From NCBI GenBank assembly GCA_019636375.1, contig JAHBXS010000004.1, positions 62,001 to 126,000 on the forward strand: DNA of 64,000 nucleotides. The letters run 5' to 3'. A program made the translations under genes and the position numbers. The notes beneath the pieces were generated by a model. That model was not told where the DNA came from. It saw only the letters and a list, made by a program, of their open reading frames with translations, and searched no databases. The DNA comes from Pirellulaceae bacterium. Its GTDB lineage: Bacteria > Planctomycetota > Planctomycetia > Pirellulales > Pirellulaceae. Of this stretch, positions 1-8,290 are shown piece after piece. Position 1 is the stretch's first letter, and each line of letters opens with the position of its first letter.

Positions 1-1998
1 TCCAAGCTGGTCCATCACTTCGTGGCACGACGCACAATTTGGATCGCTTCGATGTTGTTCCATCTGCTCGCGCAAGTTGCCAGTCAACTCCTGATCCTCA
101 AGTGGCACCACGTCGGGCAACGCCGGGGGAGGGACATCGCCGAGCAGGTTTTCCATGATCCATTTGCCCCGTTTCACGGGACTCGTTCGCGTCGGGTTGC
201 TGGTCGCCGATAGGACACTCCCCTGTGTCAACAAACCTCCACGATTTGTCCCCTTCAAATCGACGCGCACAAACGTCTCGTCGTCTTTTGTCGCCGCCTT
301 AATTCCATAATGATTCGCAAGACGGCGGTTCACATAGGTGAACTCTCCGTCCAGCAACTCCAATACACTTCCATCCCGTTTGATGACCTCGGCAACGAAC
401 ATGAGAGTCTCCCGACGCATGTCAGTGAACAATTCTTGCTCGGCCCCAGGAAACCGGTCGAGGTCAGGTGTGAAATCACTCAAAGCGCGGAGCTGCAACC
501 ACTGCTCCGCAAAGTTTTCGGCAAGCCGTTCGGCTCGCGGGTCACGCAACAAGCGTTTGGTTTGCTCCCGCAACGCCTCGTCGGCTTGCAAGTCCTGTTC
601 GTAGGCGATTTTCAATAGTTCTTCATCCGGAGCCGAAACCCATATCAGATACGCGAGATTTGTGGCCAATTCGTATGAATTCAACTTGCGAGGTGAACCA
701 TCGGCAGTGGGCGGACGCTCGACCCTGAACAAGAATTTTGGCGAGACCAACATCGCTTGCAAACTGTACTGCATCCCCTTTTCAAACGACTCGCCGTCAC
801 GTCGAGTCGCGGCGTAAATTTGGTAAAGTCGCTCGACTTCTTCATCACCAGCTGGTCGTCGAAACAAACGGCTTGCCCAAACGGAAAGTAGTTTTCTTGC
901 AGTCGCCTCCTCCTCACTTTTTTTCGCCGGGCGTACGAAGAAAAACCGCTCATGCAGTTTCGAGTTTTTCGCTGCCGATTGCTGCCGTATCAAGCTGACC
1001 GATTCCACAATTAAATTGCGGTCGCGCCGACTGGGGTCTGGATGGTTGGGTTCGTAGAAGTCATTGTCGAAGATGATCTTCAGCGACGACTTGCCCTTGG
1101 GGAATCGCCTCGCGACTTCGACCTTTTCTGGCAGATCGTCTTTCTCCAAGCGATACTGTCCGACCTTCCTGCGATTTTGATAGACCGACATTTTGACCGG
1201 TTCATTTCCCGCCTGTTGGCCACGACCCACGATTCGAATCGTGAGTTCCTCAGACTCAGGCAAATTGATATCGATCGTCGCTGAGCCATTTGAATAGAAG
1301 GCGAGGTTTCCCGAATCAGTGTTAACCCCACCCTCCGTCGTCCAACGATTGACGGGCAAAGGCTCGTCTTCGGGAATACCGTCTTCGGGTGCTTGGATGA
1401 TTTGGCGGCTGATCTCTTCGGCAGCGTCGAGATATTTTTCCATGAGCATCGGTGGCAGGCTTAACACATCCCCGATATTGTCAAAACCGTACCCGACATC
1501 GTCGCCAGGGAAATTTGCCGATGGCGCGTAGTCGTAGCCCAGCAAGTCAAAAATCGTGTTGCGATACTCGACTCGATTCAGTCGGCGGATCGTCACACTA
1601 CCCGCATGAGAAACGGTCGCACATTCGATGGCGTGCAGCATTTGATCGACGGCTTGGGCAAGAAAATCTCGATCTTCGTCTTCGAGGACTTCAACGTCGG
1701 CGGGGGGCATCGAGCCGTTCATGACTCGCCGCATCACTTGTTTCCAAACCTCGGGAGTGCCTCGCACACTCTCGACCGTTCGAAAATGAATCAAGTCCAA
1801 ACCCGCCGCTGGTTCCACATGCCCGTGGCACGAATAACAACTGTCTTCTAAAATCTCTTTGACGCGAGAGTCAAACGGGGTCCCCTTTGGCAGGGCATCT
1901 TGGCACCGACCCGCAGGTAAAAACGCGAAACTTAGGATCAATAGCGCCACGACATTAGCAGGCAAGCTTCGTAGGAATTGAAATTTCTGGAATTTCAT
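1..1998 (-). CDS. DUF1592/DUF1588 planctomycete cytochrome protein (partial, C-terminus off window)
   Basis: The frame is open from the left edge to ATG 1998 (666 codons read), and the stop lies outside the window. A signal-peptide-like N-terminus is followed by a heme c site, CYSCH at residues 54-58, as in the planctomycete cytochrome C (PSCyt1) domain. Next comes LNRVEYRNTIFDLLG, typical of DUF1587, then DUF1595/DUF1592-like sequence, and near the edge a second heme-type motif NCASCH (Cys655, Cys658, His659) followed by MDQLG, as in DUF1588. A DUF1585 domain would be expected beyond the edge. The family is a secreted, probably heme-binding protein that is abundant in planctomycetes; its reaction is not established. 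An in-frame ATG at 2046 would add 16 residues before the signal peptide; 1998 is preferred because it gives a normal n-region, but neither start has a strong ribosome binding site. Confidence 0.88.
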   Translation of the reverse strand, partial: MKFQKFQFLRSLPANVVALLILSFAFLPAGRCQDALPKGTPFDSRVKEILEDSCYSCHGHVEPAAGLDLIHFRTVESVRGTPEVWKQVMRRVMNGSMPPADVEVLEDEDRDFLAQAVDQMLHAIECATVSHAGSVTIRRLNRVEYRNTIFDLLGYDYAPSANFPGDDVGYGFDNIGDVLSLPPMLMEKYLDAAEEISRQIIQAPEDGIPEDEPLPVNRWTTEGGVNTDSGNLAFYSNGSATIDINLPESEELTIRIVGRGQQAGNEPVKMSVYQNRRKVGQYRLEKDDLPEKVEVARRFPKGKSSLKIIFDNDFYEPNHPDPSRRDRNLIVESVSLIRQQSAAKNSKLHERFFFVRPAKKSEEEATARKLLSVWASRLFRRPAGDEEVERLYQIYAATRRDGESFEKGMQYSLQAMLVSPKFLFRVERPPTADGSPRKLNSYELATNLAYLIWVSAPDEELLKIAYEQDLQADEALREQTKRLLRDPRAERLAENFAEQWLQLRALSDFTPDLDRFPGAEQELFTDMRRETLMFVAEVIKRDGSVLELLDGEFTYVNRRLANHYGIKAATKDDETFVRVDLKGTNRGGLLTQGSVLSATSNPTRTSPVKRGKWIMENLLGDVPPPALPDVVPLEDQELTGNLREQMEQHRSDPNCASCHEVMDQLG

Positions 1999-2245
1999 CC
2001 CGGCTTGGTTGACTTGCGTCGGATGTCTCGAATTTCGATAATTCATCTCGAATCAATTTCCTCGCTTAAGCGTTTGGTCTTGATCTCGCCCCAACGTCGC
2101 TTTGTCGCTCAGGGGATTTCGCTGCCCGAGTGTTGGCAACGGCTTACGATTTCTCCGTGACTTTCTATATGATACCCATTCGCTGATAAGCAATGCAACA
2201 CAAATCGGCTGTTTTCGCACAAAGTTACGAGTTTCGAATTTCAAA

Positions 2246-3010
2246 ATGTACGAGCCAAACGGATATTCCCACCCAAATTTCTTAGAACCTTTAGAGCGCC
2301 AGGGATTCGTTGTATTGCGGCAGGCCATTGGCGAAGCGCAGGTCAGCGAGCTTCTGAAGTTTTGTTCGGCACGGTTCGATTCGGAATCGCAGACCGCTGT
2401 GGCACATAGCCGAACTGGCCACGTCGTGGCGGCCCGGAACGTTCTCGATGTCCTACCAGAACTGAATGATGTTTGGCGGCACGGTCACATCGCAGACTTT
2501 TTGCGAAGAGTCTTGGGCGCGGAGTCGGGGCTCGTTCGCGTGTTGTACTTTGACAAGCCTCCGGAAAGAAGTTGGGGTTTGCCGTGGCACAAAGACCAAG
2601 CGATTGCCGTTCGCGATAACTCCCCACCAAGTCAGTATTTTTCTCGGCCCACGCTCAAGGCCGGAGTTCCGCACGTTATCGCTCCAGATGAACTATTGCG
2701 AAAGATGCTGACCCTGCGAATTCACCTGGATGAAGTTACCGACGAAAACGGACCACTGCGCGTCGTCCCAGAGTCTCACCTTTCGAGTCAGTCGGAAGGG
2801 ATAGGGCTTGGCTGTCACGAAACGATACTCGCCCAACCGGGCGACGTACTGGCGATGCGTCCGCTCGTCACCCACTCCAGCGGAGCGTCGCAACCCGGCA
2901 CAACGCGCCACCGCCGGATTGTGCATCTTGAGTTCGCCGCCAGTTCAACTCTACCCGACGGTTTCCATTGGCATCGGTTCATTCCATTGGTTGAAACCAA
3001 TGTCGTTTAG
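2246..3010 (+). CDS. Phytanoyl-CoA dioxygenase (PhyH) family protein
   Basis: 254 residues. The protein looks like a 2-oxoglutarate/Fe(II) dioxygenase of the PhyH family. The metal triad is visible: His115-x-Asp117 in PWHKDQ and a distal His210 in PLVTHSSG. Arg221 in the TTRHRR stretch fits the 2-oxoglutarate carboxylate ligand. The N-terminal GFVVLRQAI segment and the ENGPLRVVPESH segment are also typical of the family. The substrate cannot be told from sequence. ATG 2246 was chosen because homology begins right after it; a longer frame from TTG 2102 adds 48 unrelated residues. The stop overlaps the stop of the convergent small membrane gene by three bases, so the two transcripts run into each other. 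It is divergent from the DUF1592 gene, with about 250 bases between starts. Confidence 0.85.
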   Translation: MYEPNGYSHPNFLEPLERQGFVVLRQAIGEAQVSELLKFCSARFDSESQTAVAHSRTGHVVAARNVLDVLPELNDVWRHGHIADFLRRVLGAESGLVRVLYFDKPPERSWGLPWHKDQAIAVRDNSPPSQYFSRPTLKAGVPHVIAPDELLRKMLTLRIHLDEVTDENGPLRVVPESHLSSQSEGIGLGCHETILAQPGDVLAMRPLVTHSSGASQPGTTRHRRIVHLEFAASSTLPDGFHWHRFIPLVETNVV

Positions 3011-3261
3011 TGTTTGGGCTTGACCTGTTCCGGTGAGTGCTTGGGCGGCTCTTGCGCAATACGGAACATCTTCATCGCCCAAGCTCCGACTGGCCGCAAC
3101 TTTTCGGCAATCGGCTCGGCCGCATACCCAGCCCCTGCAACCAAAGCCAAGATCGCCCCTACTATCAGAAGCGGCGAGAACACCTTGAAGCAATGCGCAC
3201 TCGTGAAAATGCAAAAAACACTCAACGCAAAATACCCAAGAGCCAACGCATGTTTTTGCAT
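3007..3261 (-). CDS. Small membrane protein, unknown function
   Basis: 84 residues with two probable membrane segments, roughly residues 6-25 and 30-48 (the second is FSPLLIVGAILALVAGAG), and a hydrophilic Pro/Lys-rich tail ending in HSPEQVKPKH. ATG 3261 is favoured because GAAGGG lies about ten bases upstream; a TTG six codons earlier is the alternative. The stop overlaps the convergent dioxygenase stop. I do not recognise a family. Small two-helix proteins of this kind are usually inner-membrane accessory proteins, but that is only a guess here. Confidence 0.6.
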   Translation of the reverse strand: MQKHALALGYFALSVFCIFTSAHCFKVFSPLLIVGAILALVAGAGYAAEPIAEKLRPVGAWAMKMFRIAQEPPKHSPEQVKPKH

Positions 3262-3706
3262 AACAAAATTTCCCTTCAAGGATAGGTCGCAGTTCCTCGA
3301 TTTGAAACGATGAAATTAAAACGATCACGGCACATCGGCCGAACCTGCGTCGCGTTTCCATTTCAGATCTCGGTCGGGGACATAAATTCCCCCATTATCG
3401 AGCGTAGGCAAGCAATTTCACCAGGAACCGACCGATTACCCAATTCGGCCAACCGGGCTCTCCATGCCAGCCGCTGTGGCGGCTGAGATCATTAATCGTA
3501 TTGTAGGCGAAGATGGGTTGGCGAGTCAAGTTTTTTTGTACTCCTGGACAGTATCTCGCGTCGGTACCAACGTTTGATTGTGGTGATGTGTCAGCCATCT
3601 TGAGCAAACGTTACCGATCACGGGGCGGCGACGATTGATTGTCCATTTTAACACCGGCCGACTTCGCCGCTTATCGTAACACCTTCATCGTTTGGTTCCG
3701 TACAGT
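3262..3706. other. Gene-free stretch holding repeat copy 1
   Basis: No convincing gene. The stretch contains the first copy of the hairpin-plus-55-bp repeat (3468-3553). A 70-codon frame on the minus strand (3395-3607) runs through that repeat and has no recognisable features. Confidence 0.6.
3468..3553. repeat. Dispersed direct repeat, copy 1 (hairpin + 55-bp core)
   Basis: A perfect 7-bp hairpin (CAGCCGC/GCGGCTG, 3468-3485) is followed 13 bases later by a 55-base core at 3499-3553 that matches 4534-4588 at 50 of 55 positions. The core begins TATTGTAGGCGAAGAT and ends GGACAGTA, with a T7 run inside. Both copies have the same order, orientation and spacing, so this is a genuine repeated unit. 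Its nature is unknown; no terminal inverted repeats or target duplications were seen. Confidence 0.75.
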
Positions 3707-3928
3707 TCACGCCTCGAACTCACAGCGTGGAACTCCAGATTGTCTAATGATTGATCGTAAAGTCCCCGCGCGAAGCTCATCGTGATCGGGGACAGGAACC
3801 GTCGTGGTGGTTCCACTTGACATTCGCTGCATGACAATGTGACTGCCGCGTTGGCGAACGCGCTGATATCCGTGCCTTTCGAGTATCGAACAAACCTCAC
3901 GGCCCGAAAGCACACGTAGTTTACCCAA
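3707..3928 (-). CDS. hicA: HicA-family toxin
   Basis: 73 residues. HicA toxins are small dsRBD-fold mRNA interferases neutralised by HicB. The family signature is clear: SGREVCSILERHGY, then QRGSHIVMQ with the catalytic His at about residue 30, then VPVPDHDELRAGTLRSII. The start is read as TTG 3928 (MGKLRVLSG), inside the last codons of hicB, with GAGGTG four bases upstream; a TTG at 3940 is possible. The overlap with hicB means translation is coupled, with the antitoxin made first. All key residues appear intact, so the toxin is probably functional. Confidence 0.85.
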   Translation of the reverse strand: MGKLRVLSGREVCSILERHGYQRVRQRGSHIVMQRMSSGTTTTVPVPDHDELRAGTLRSIIRQSGVPRCEFEA

Positions 3929-4142
3929 TTGCCACCTCAATTTGCGTTACAAACACATCCTCTCCTAAACGCTCGTGAATCTCATCAGGTGAGGCACATT
4001 CGAAAAACAACTCCAGCGCTTCGCGTAGATTCTCGCGTGCAGACTCAATCGTATCACCTTGGCTTGCCACGTCGAGTTCCGGACACAAAGCAACGTAGCC
4101 GTCGTTTTCACGCTGGATAACCGCTGTCAATCTTCTGTTCAT
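3921..4142 (-). CDS. hicB: HicB-family antitoxin
   Basis: 73 residues with the degenerate RNase H-like HicB fold: TAVIQRENDGYVALCPEL, then DVASQGDTIESARENLREALELFFE. This short form lacks an evident C-terminal DNA-binding domain, so autoregulation, if present, would have to be by another route. AGGAG lies eight bases before the ATG. It is the first gene of the hicBA pair, and its tail contains the hicA start. A TATAAT hexamer 35 bases upstream is a candidate promoter element. Confidence 0.85.
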   Translation of the reverse strand: MNRRLTAVIQRENDGYVALCPELDVASQGDTIESARENLREALELFFECASPDEIHERLGEDVFVTQIEVAIG

Positions 4143-4176
4143 TTTAAGGCTCCTAAAATTGTCTTAAACACATGTC

Positions 4177-4182
4177 ATTATA
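4177..4182 (-). promoter_or_regulatory. Candidate -10 box for hicBA
   Basis: A perfect TATAAT on the minus strand, 35 bases before the hicB ATG. No good -35 hexamer is seen 16-18 bases upstream, so the call rests on one box and its position. Confidence 0.35.
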
Positions 4183-4265
4183 GCAGCTATCGTTCGTTGC
4201 GCACCTTGCGAAGTGCCGCCGGAGGAAAATAGCCATGCGCTTTCGCATGTCCATCCATCGCGACC

Positions 4266-4391
4266 TTATTCAAACCATTCGCACTCGATTTCTACTCCAT
4301 CCTGCCGCTCCTTGATGGCATCAACGATCAGTTCCAGCCCCCCGGATCGCAGCTTATCGACATCGCCGACTTGAATCGCTGTATCGCTCAT
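4266..4391 (-). CDS. DUF2158 (YodC-like) mini-protein
   Basis: 41 residues, starting MSDTAIQVGDVDKLRSGG and ending in CEWFE. The pattern of a VGD..LKSGG segment, a short strand, then C-x-W-F matches DUF2158/YodC-family proteins, which are 40-80 residue beta-barrel-like proteins of unknown role often found near mobile or accessory genes. Here the usual SGGP is SGGL, so the match is not perfect. It sits 123 bases upstream of hicB on the same strand, inside the same repeat-bracketed segment. Confidence 0.55.
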   Translation of the reverse strand: MSDTAIQVGDVDKLRSGGLELIVDAIKERQDGVEIECEWFE

Positions 4392-4841
4392 TGGTTACAT
4401 TCACAATGGCCGGATGTTTGCCATCAAAGAGTGGCTGGAGTTCGCGTTGATTTCTGGAAACGCTGGCCAATGCCACTCCGGTGCATCGGATTGATTCAAG
4501 CAAGCCGCTTTGCGGCGGGGTTGGATACGGTGCTATTGTAGGCGAAGATAGATTGGCGGGTCAAGTTTTTTTGTATTCCCGGACAGTAACCCGATTACGT
4601 AGGGTGCGTTCGACAATGACATTGCTTTCGGCTTCACTGTCCGTTCGCGTTCAGCGTTTTGTTTGTTCGAGGCGAGAATTGCTCCCGGCCCGTCTCCAGA
4701 TTCTCAGAACGCCCTGCCCCTGAGGGCCTTTGGAGGATATGGAGACTCTCATTCCCCACAAGGAAAAAAACCTGCCACTTCTTCCGCCGAAAAAATTTGT
4801 AAGTAGGGACTTCAAGAGCCATCGAGACTTTCTGCAATTTC
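4392..4841. other. Gene-free stretch holding repeat copy 2
   Basis: No gene recognised. The second repeat copy lies at 4504-4588. The minus-strand frame at 4634-4954 has no family features and ends in the TPR remnant region. Confidence 0.6.
4504..4588. repeat. Dispersed direct repeat, copy 2 (hairpin + 55-bp core)
   Basis: Hairpin GCCGC-TTT-GCGGC (4504-4516), then the 55-base core (4534-4588) with five mismatches to copy 1. The two copies are in direct orientation about 1.03 kb apart and bracket hicA, hicB and the DUF2158 gene. Confidence 0.75.
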
Positions 4842-5110
4842 CTATTCGTCTCGGTACGGCCGTTGGGATTCATAAGCCGCCAAGCGTATCTCCATTTGCT
4901 CCCTTTTCGTCCGTCGACGTTCAGCTTCCTTTTCGCCATTTGGCTCGGAACCACCGTCCAAAAGTTCCAAATGCGCGTTTCTGCGTGGCCACAGATTCAT
5001 CAAATGCACCGTTTTCGGCATAGGCCGCGGCAAGCGTTTCATTGTTTTGGGTCTTCAGGGCAAGTTGCAAAGCCAATTGTCCATCGCGGTATTCCGCATT
5101 GTTAGAGAGA
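4842..5110 (-). pseudogene. Frameshifted C-terminal remnant of a TPR protein
   Basis: Two overlapping minus-strand frames together read as the conserved tail of planctomycete TPR proteins: NAEYRDGQLALQLALK, then ETLAAAYAENGAFDESV, then after a one-base frame change near 4970-4980, IRLAAYESQRPYRDE and a stop at 4842. Intact relatives have about ten more residues between ALK and ETLAAA, so there is a deletion as well as the frameshift. No start or upstream TPR units are recognisable beyond about 5110. It is read as a decayed fragment of a larger gene. Confidence 0.5.
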
Positions 5111-5405
5111 CCGCTGAGGGAATTAAGATCTCTGATGAATAAAATAATCAGACGAATGCAATTTCGTTTGCTGGAATGAGCGAATGCGATTAAGGGACGA
5201 TTCATCGGTTTGAGCGGGTGGGTGATCGAGTCGTTTTGTTTGGGATTTTGGATAGACGGTTGACGTTTGTTTTGATGGTAAAAGATGGGGGGTAAAAGAT
5301 GTTGCGAGTGATTTTATTCTCGGAGATGGGTTTTGAGGGTGTTTGTGAATTCAAACGTCGGCAAACTGGCCGCTCGGGGTGCGGTTTTTGATGGAACGAG
5401 GCGGG
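5111..5405. other. Gene-free stretch downstream of the metallophosphoesterase
   Basis: Nothing recognisable, apart from a short tandem direct repeat of GGTAAAAGATG near 5277-5301. It may be decayed sequence from the neighbouring TPR remnant. Confidence 0.5.
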
Positions 5406-6353
5406 TTAGTCTTTGATGTCGTCACCCTTCCAGGGGTGTTCAACATAGGTGCGCTCGAGCGTGCCGTCGTCGTAAAGGTCGATCAGCGCGTAACCCGGCC
5501 AGCATTCTTGAAAGGCCCCTTTCCACCACCCTCCCGAAACGGCTCCGTTGCAAACGTAGGTGACGCCGCAGTACTGCACTAAATCAACGAGATGAATGTG
5601 CCCCGACAAGGCCGCGCGAACGATGGGGTGCTGCAAGAAAATGTCTTTCAACTCTCGCGCGTCAAGGTGCATCCAAGCACCTGGCACGACCCAATTGCCG
5701 GTCTTTTCATTTTGCCCATCGAAATAGGCGCAAGCGGCCAGTATGGGAATATGGCTGACGATGATGACAGGGGTCGCGGCGTCCGTTGACGCGAGGGTGT
5801 TTTTTAGCCACTCCTTCTGTGCTTCATCCAACCGCCCTTTGTAGCCACCACCTTCGGGGCTCGTGCTGTCGAGCACGATGAACCGCCAGCCCGCTTGATC
5901 AAAATGATAGTAGCGTTCTTCCAGCCCAAACGAGTCAACGGCCCATTTCTTGCCATCGACCGGATCAAGCCCGAGCACATCGTGATTACCTATACAAATT
6001 CGATGGGGCAGACTCAGCCCATCGCGCAGGCACCTGTTCCAAGTCTCCAATTGCTCGGCGGCGGTTTGCGCCCCGTTCGCACTATCGACGTTCATCACAT
6101 TGTCTCCGCCGAACATGACAAACTCGGCTGGGTCGGCAAGTTCCTGCAGATGCCGCAACGCCGTCAAAAACCCCTCGTCCGCGCGGCGTTGAGTTTGCAC
6201 ATGCACATCAGTTAAATGCGCAAATCGCAAAACCCGACGACGCGCGGGAGTCGTACCGACTTCACCACCCATTGCGAAAGGAATCCTCGCACTTGCCGCT
6301 GCTCCCACCACACCAGCAAATATTTCTCGGCGGCTCAGTTGGTTCCCACTCAT
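5406..6353 (-). CDS. Secreted calcineurin-like metallophosphoesterase (Tat signal)
   Basis: 315 residues. The N-terminus has a twin-arginine motif (SRREIF) and a hydrophobic segment, so export of a folded protein by Tat is likely. The five metallophosphoesterase blocks appear in order: FAHLTDVHVQ, FGGDNVMN, IGNHDVLG, IVSHIPIL and ALSGHIHLVD, giving the Asp, Asn and His ligands of a two-metal centre. The substrate is unknown; relatives act on phosphomonoesters or phosphodiesters. It begins three bases after the CotH stop, with its ribosome binding site (AAGGA) inside the CotH tail, so it is the last gene of a DUF4956-CotH-phosphoesterase operon. Confidence 0.88.
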   Translation of the reverse strand: MSGNQLSRREIFAGVVGAAASARIPFAMGGEVGTTPARRRVLRFAHLTDVHVQTQRRADEGFLTALRHLQELADPAEFVMFGGDNVMNVDSANGAQTAAEQLETWNRCLRDGLSLPHRICIGNHDVLGLDPVDGKKWAVDSFGLEERYYHFDQAGWRFIVLDSTSPEGGGYKGRLDEAQKEWLKNTLASTDAATPVIIVSHIPILAACAYFDGQNEKTGNWVVPGAWMHLDARELKDIFLQHPIVRAALSGHIHLVDLVQYCGVTYVCNGAVSGGWWKGAFQECWPGYALIDLYDDGTLERTYVEHPWKGDDIKD

Positions 6354-6356
6354 GAA

Positions 6357-8267
6357 TTAAAGTTCCTTGATTGCAGGGTGATTTAACAAAAACTCTCGAC
6401 GCCGTTCGATAAAATCTTTCAGAGACATCGGCGGTTGCATTCCTCGTCGCTCCATTTCCGGTGTTCCTCGATCAGCCGGCCGTGATTGATTTCGACCACC
6501 TTCACGAGCACCTTGATTTCGCAAGCCAATTGAGCGATGAAAGTCATCAATTGAGGTCAACTTTTTCTTGTCCCGAACAACGATTGGTTCAACCAATTCG
6601 ACATAGGTCGCAACTCTCGGCTCGAGCGTGGCCCACACAAGGTCTTCCTCGGCCAGCGTTTTTAGGTTTCGCAAATACTGTTCTCGATACGCAGGAACTG
6701 CCAACAGTCGGCTGCGAAGTGGCATTCGGGGATTCTCAATCCCAACCAGCGGATCAAGTTCGACACCCCCTGATTGCGGCCCCATTCCACCGGCTCCCAT
6801 TCTACCAGGACCAGGCCCACCGGGAGGCGGACCGCCGGGCTCTTGACCAGGAACATTTTCTCGACGTGGTGGTCCGCCGGGACGCTCACCGACTGGAGGA
6901 GGTCCTTCGGCACCGGGAGGCCCGCCGCGCTCAAATCCGGGACCCGGACCGGGGCCGCCACCTGGAGGTCCACCTCTTCCGGGGCCAGGTCCTCCGCCCA
7001 TTCCCGTGCTAAAAGTCTCATTGACATCGTGCGGGATCAAAAAGAATTTTCCGTTCGGGTCCATGTATAGATTGTAATCGCTGGCTCTGACCCAATAACC
7101 ATCGGAGTTCACCAAACCTACATCGAGCGCAAGGAACCACAAAGTGCTATCGATGTCCAATTTCCCGGACAATGCCTGAGGCAATTCGTCAATCGGTGTC
7201 TCGTTTAAAATGCAGCAAAGTTCGATTAGTTTGTGCCAGCTTTCGTCTTTGTCCCCCGATTTGATTTCAAACCGAGCCTTGTAGTCTTCGATCTTATCTC
7301 CGATGTACTCCAAACCACCGCGACCATTAGGACTACCGGGGACTTTCCAGCGTGCCCCCTTGTCGGTCGGAAAGTGTTCGGCGATGAATTCCTTGTTGAA
7401 TTGTTGCGAACTGACATACAAACCCCAATCCTCGCCGTTGATCACGACTCGCACGAAGTTTGATTTGGGAATCGGAATATGCCTGCTCGCAATGTCGGCA
7501 TACAAAACCGCTCGCATAAAACTTGGATCGCCGTTGCAGTTCAAGAGATTGAGAGTCTTATAGCCGAGTAATCGTTGCTTGGAATCGACAAGGTCTAGGG
7601 AGAGATTGAGCGAACGCTTGTACCCTCTGGGGACCATAAAAAATGAAGAGGCGCCTCGAAAATGGACTCCTACGTTTTGATACGACTGGCCATCGACAAC
7701 TAAAGTTGCTGGAACGTCGACATCAGAATTATTGAACGACTCTAACTCTTCCTCCCAATCTTCGTTCGTAAAGGTCAGAAACAGAGTTCGCAATGTGTCG
7801 TGCTGGTAGAGCGGCCCTGAACCGGGCGAGACGTTTTCTGGTTGAACCGAATCGCCTGGCTCGGAAGGTGGCAAGGCTCTACCACGTCCGGGGCCACCAG
7901 GCCCTCCAGGGCCACCAGCTCCTCCTGGCGGTCCAAACCCGCCAGGGCCTCCCGGGCCACGCATACCCTGTCCGGAGGGGTTGTCGGCCAGCCAAGCTAG
8001 TGCTTTTTGGCGCTCTTCATCGTTCAACCATCCATCTTTATTGACGTCGAATTGCTCGAGAAGTTTTCTCTCTTGAGACATCGGTCCGCCGGGACCACCC
8101 GGACCACCAAACCCTCCCGGGCCTCGTGGACCATCAAAACGGCCGCGGGGCGGTTGTGGGTCTTGTCCAACAACCATTTTAAAAAATGGGTGAGGCGTTG
8201 AAAGGAACAAGCTCAGCATAAAAATTACGAAGCCCGTTAGGCACATGGCCACCACTTTGTTTTTCAT
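6357..8267 (-). CDS. CotH kinase-family protein with EF-hand
   Basis: 636 residues. An N-terminal hydrophobic signal or anchor is followed by Gly/Pro-rich sequence, one EF-hand loop (DVNKDGWLNDEE, residues 74-85), another Gly/Pro-rich linker and the CotH domain: VGVHFRGASSF, YKRSLNLSLD, TLNLLNCNGDPSFMR, RVVINGEDWGLYVS and FLIPHDVNETF. CotH proteins are atypical kinases that phosphorylate spore-coat proteins in Bacillus; planctomycetes make no endospores, so the target here is unknown. A low-complexity Gly/Pro insertion follows the DVNETF motif. AGGA precedes the ATG, and the gene follows the DUF4956 gene by 23 bases. Location is probably periplasmic or surface. Confidence 0.85.
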   Translation of the reverse strand: MKNKVVAMCLTGFVIFMLSLFLSTPHPFFKMVVGQDPQPPRGRFDGPRGPGGFGGPGGPGGPMSQERKLLEQFDVNKDGWLNDEERQKALAWLADNPSGQGMRGPGGPGGFGPPGGAGGPGGPGGPGRGRALPPSEPGDSVQPENVSPGSGPLYQHDTLRTLFLTFTNEDWEEELESFNNSDVDVPATLVVDGQSYQNVGVHFRGASSFFMVPRGYKRSLNLSLDLVDSKQRLLGYKTLNLLNCNGDPSFMRAVLYADIASRHIPIPKSNFVRVVINGEDWGLYVSSQQFNKEFIAEHFPTDKGARWKVPGSPNGRGGLEYIGDKIEDYKARFEIKSGDKDESWHKLIELCCILNETPIDELPQALSGKLDIDSTLWFLALDVGLVNSDGYWVRASDYNLYMDPNGKFFLIPHDVNETFSTGMGGGPGPGRGGPPGGGPGPGPGFERGGPPGAEGPPPVGERPGGPPRRENVPGQEPGGPPPGGPGPGRMGAGGMGPQSGGVELDPLVGIENPRMPLRSRLLAVPAYREQYLRNLKTLAEEDLVWATLEPRVATYVELVEPIVVRDKKKLTSIDDFHRSIGLRNQGAREGGRNQSRPADRGTPEMERRGMQPPMSLKDFIERRREFLLNHPAIKEL

Positions 8268-8290
8268 CAGGTTTTCCTAAATTAAGGAGG

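Noticed and set aside
2102..2245. 48-codon extension of the PhyH-type gene from TTG
   Set aside because: No homology and no ribosome binding site; the family start matches ATG 2246.
3395..3607. 70-codon minus-strand open frame
   Set aside because: Runs through repeat copy 1 with no protein features; the matching region of copy 2 has no equivalent frame.
3468..4588. Integron gene cassette with attC sites
   Set aside because: The repeat lacks a proper RYYYAAC/GTTRRRY pair at its ends in both copies and no integrase is present.
4634..4954. 106-codon minus-strand open frame
   Set aside because: Out of frame with the TPR remnant it overlaps and without recognisable features.
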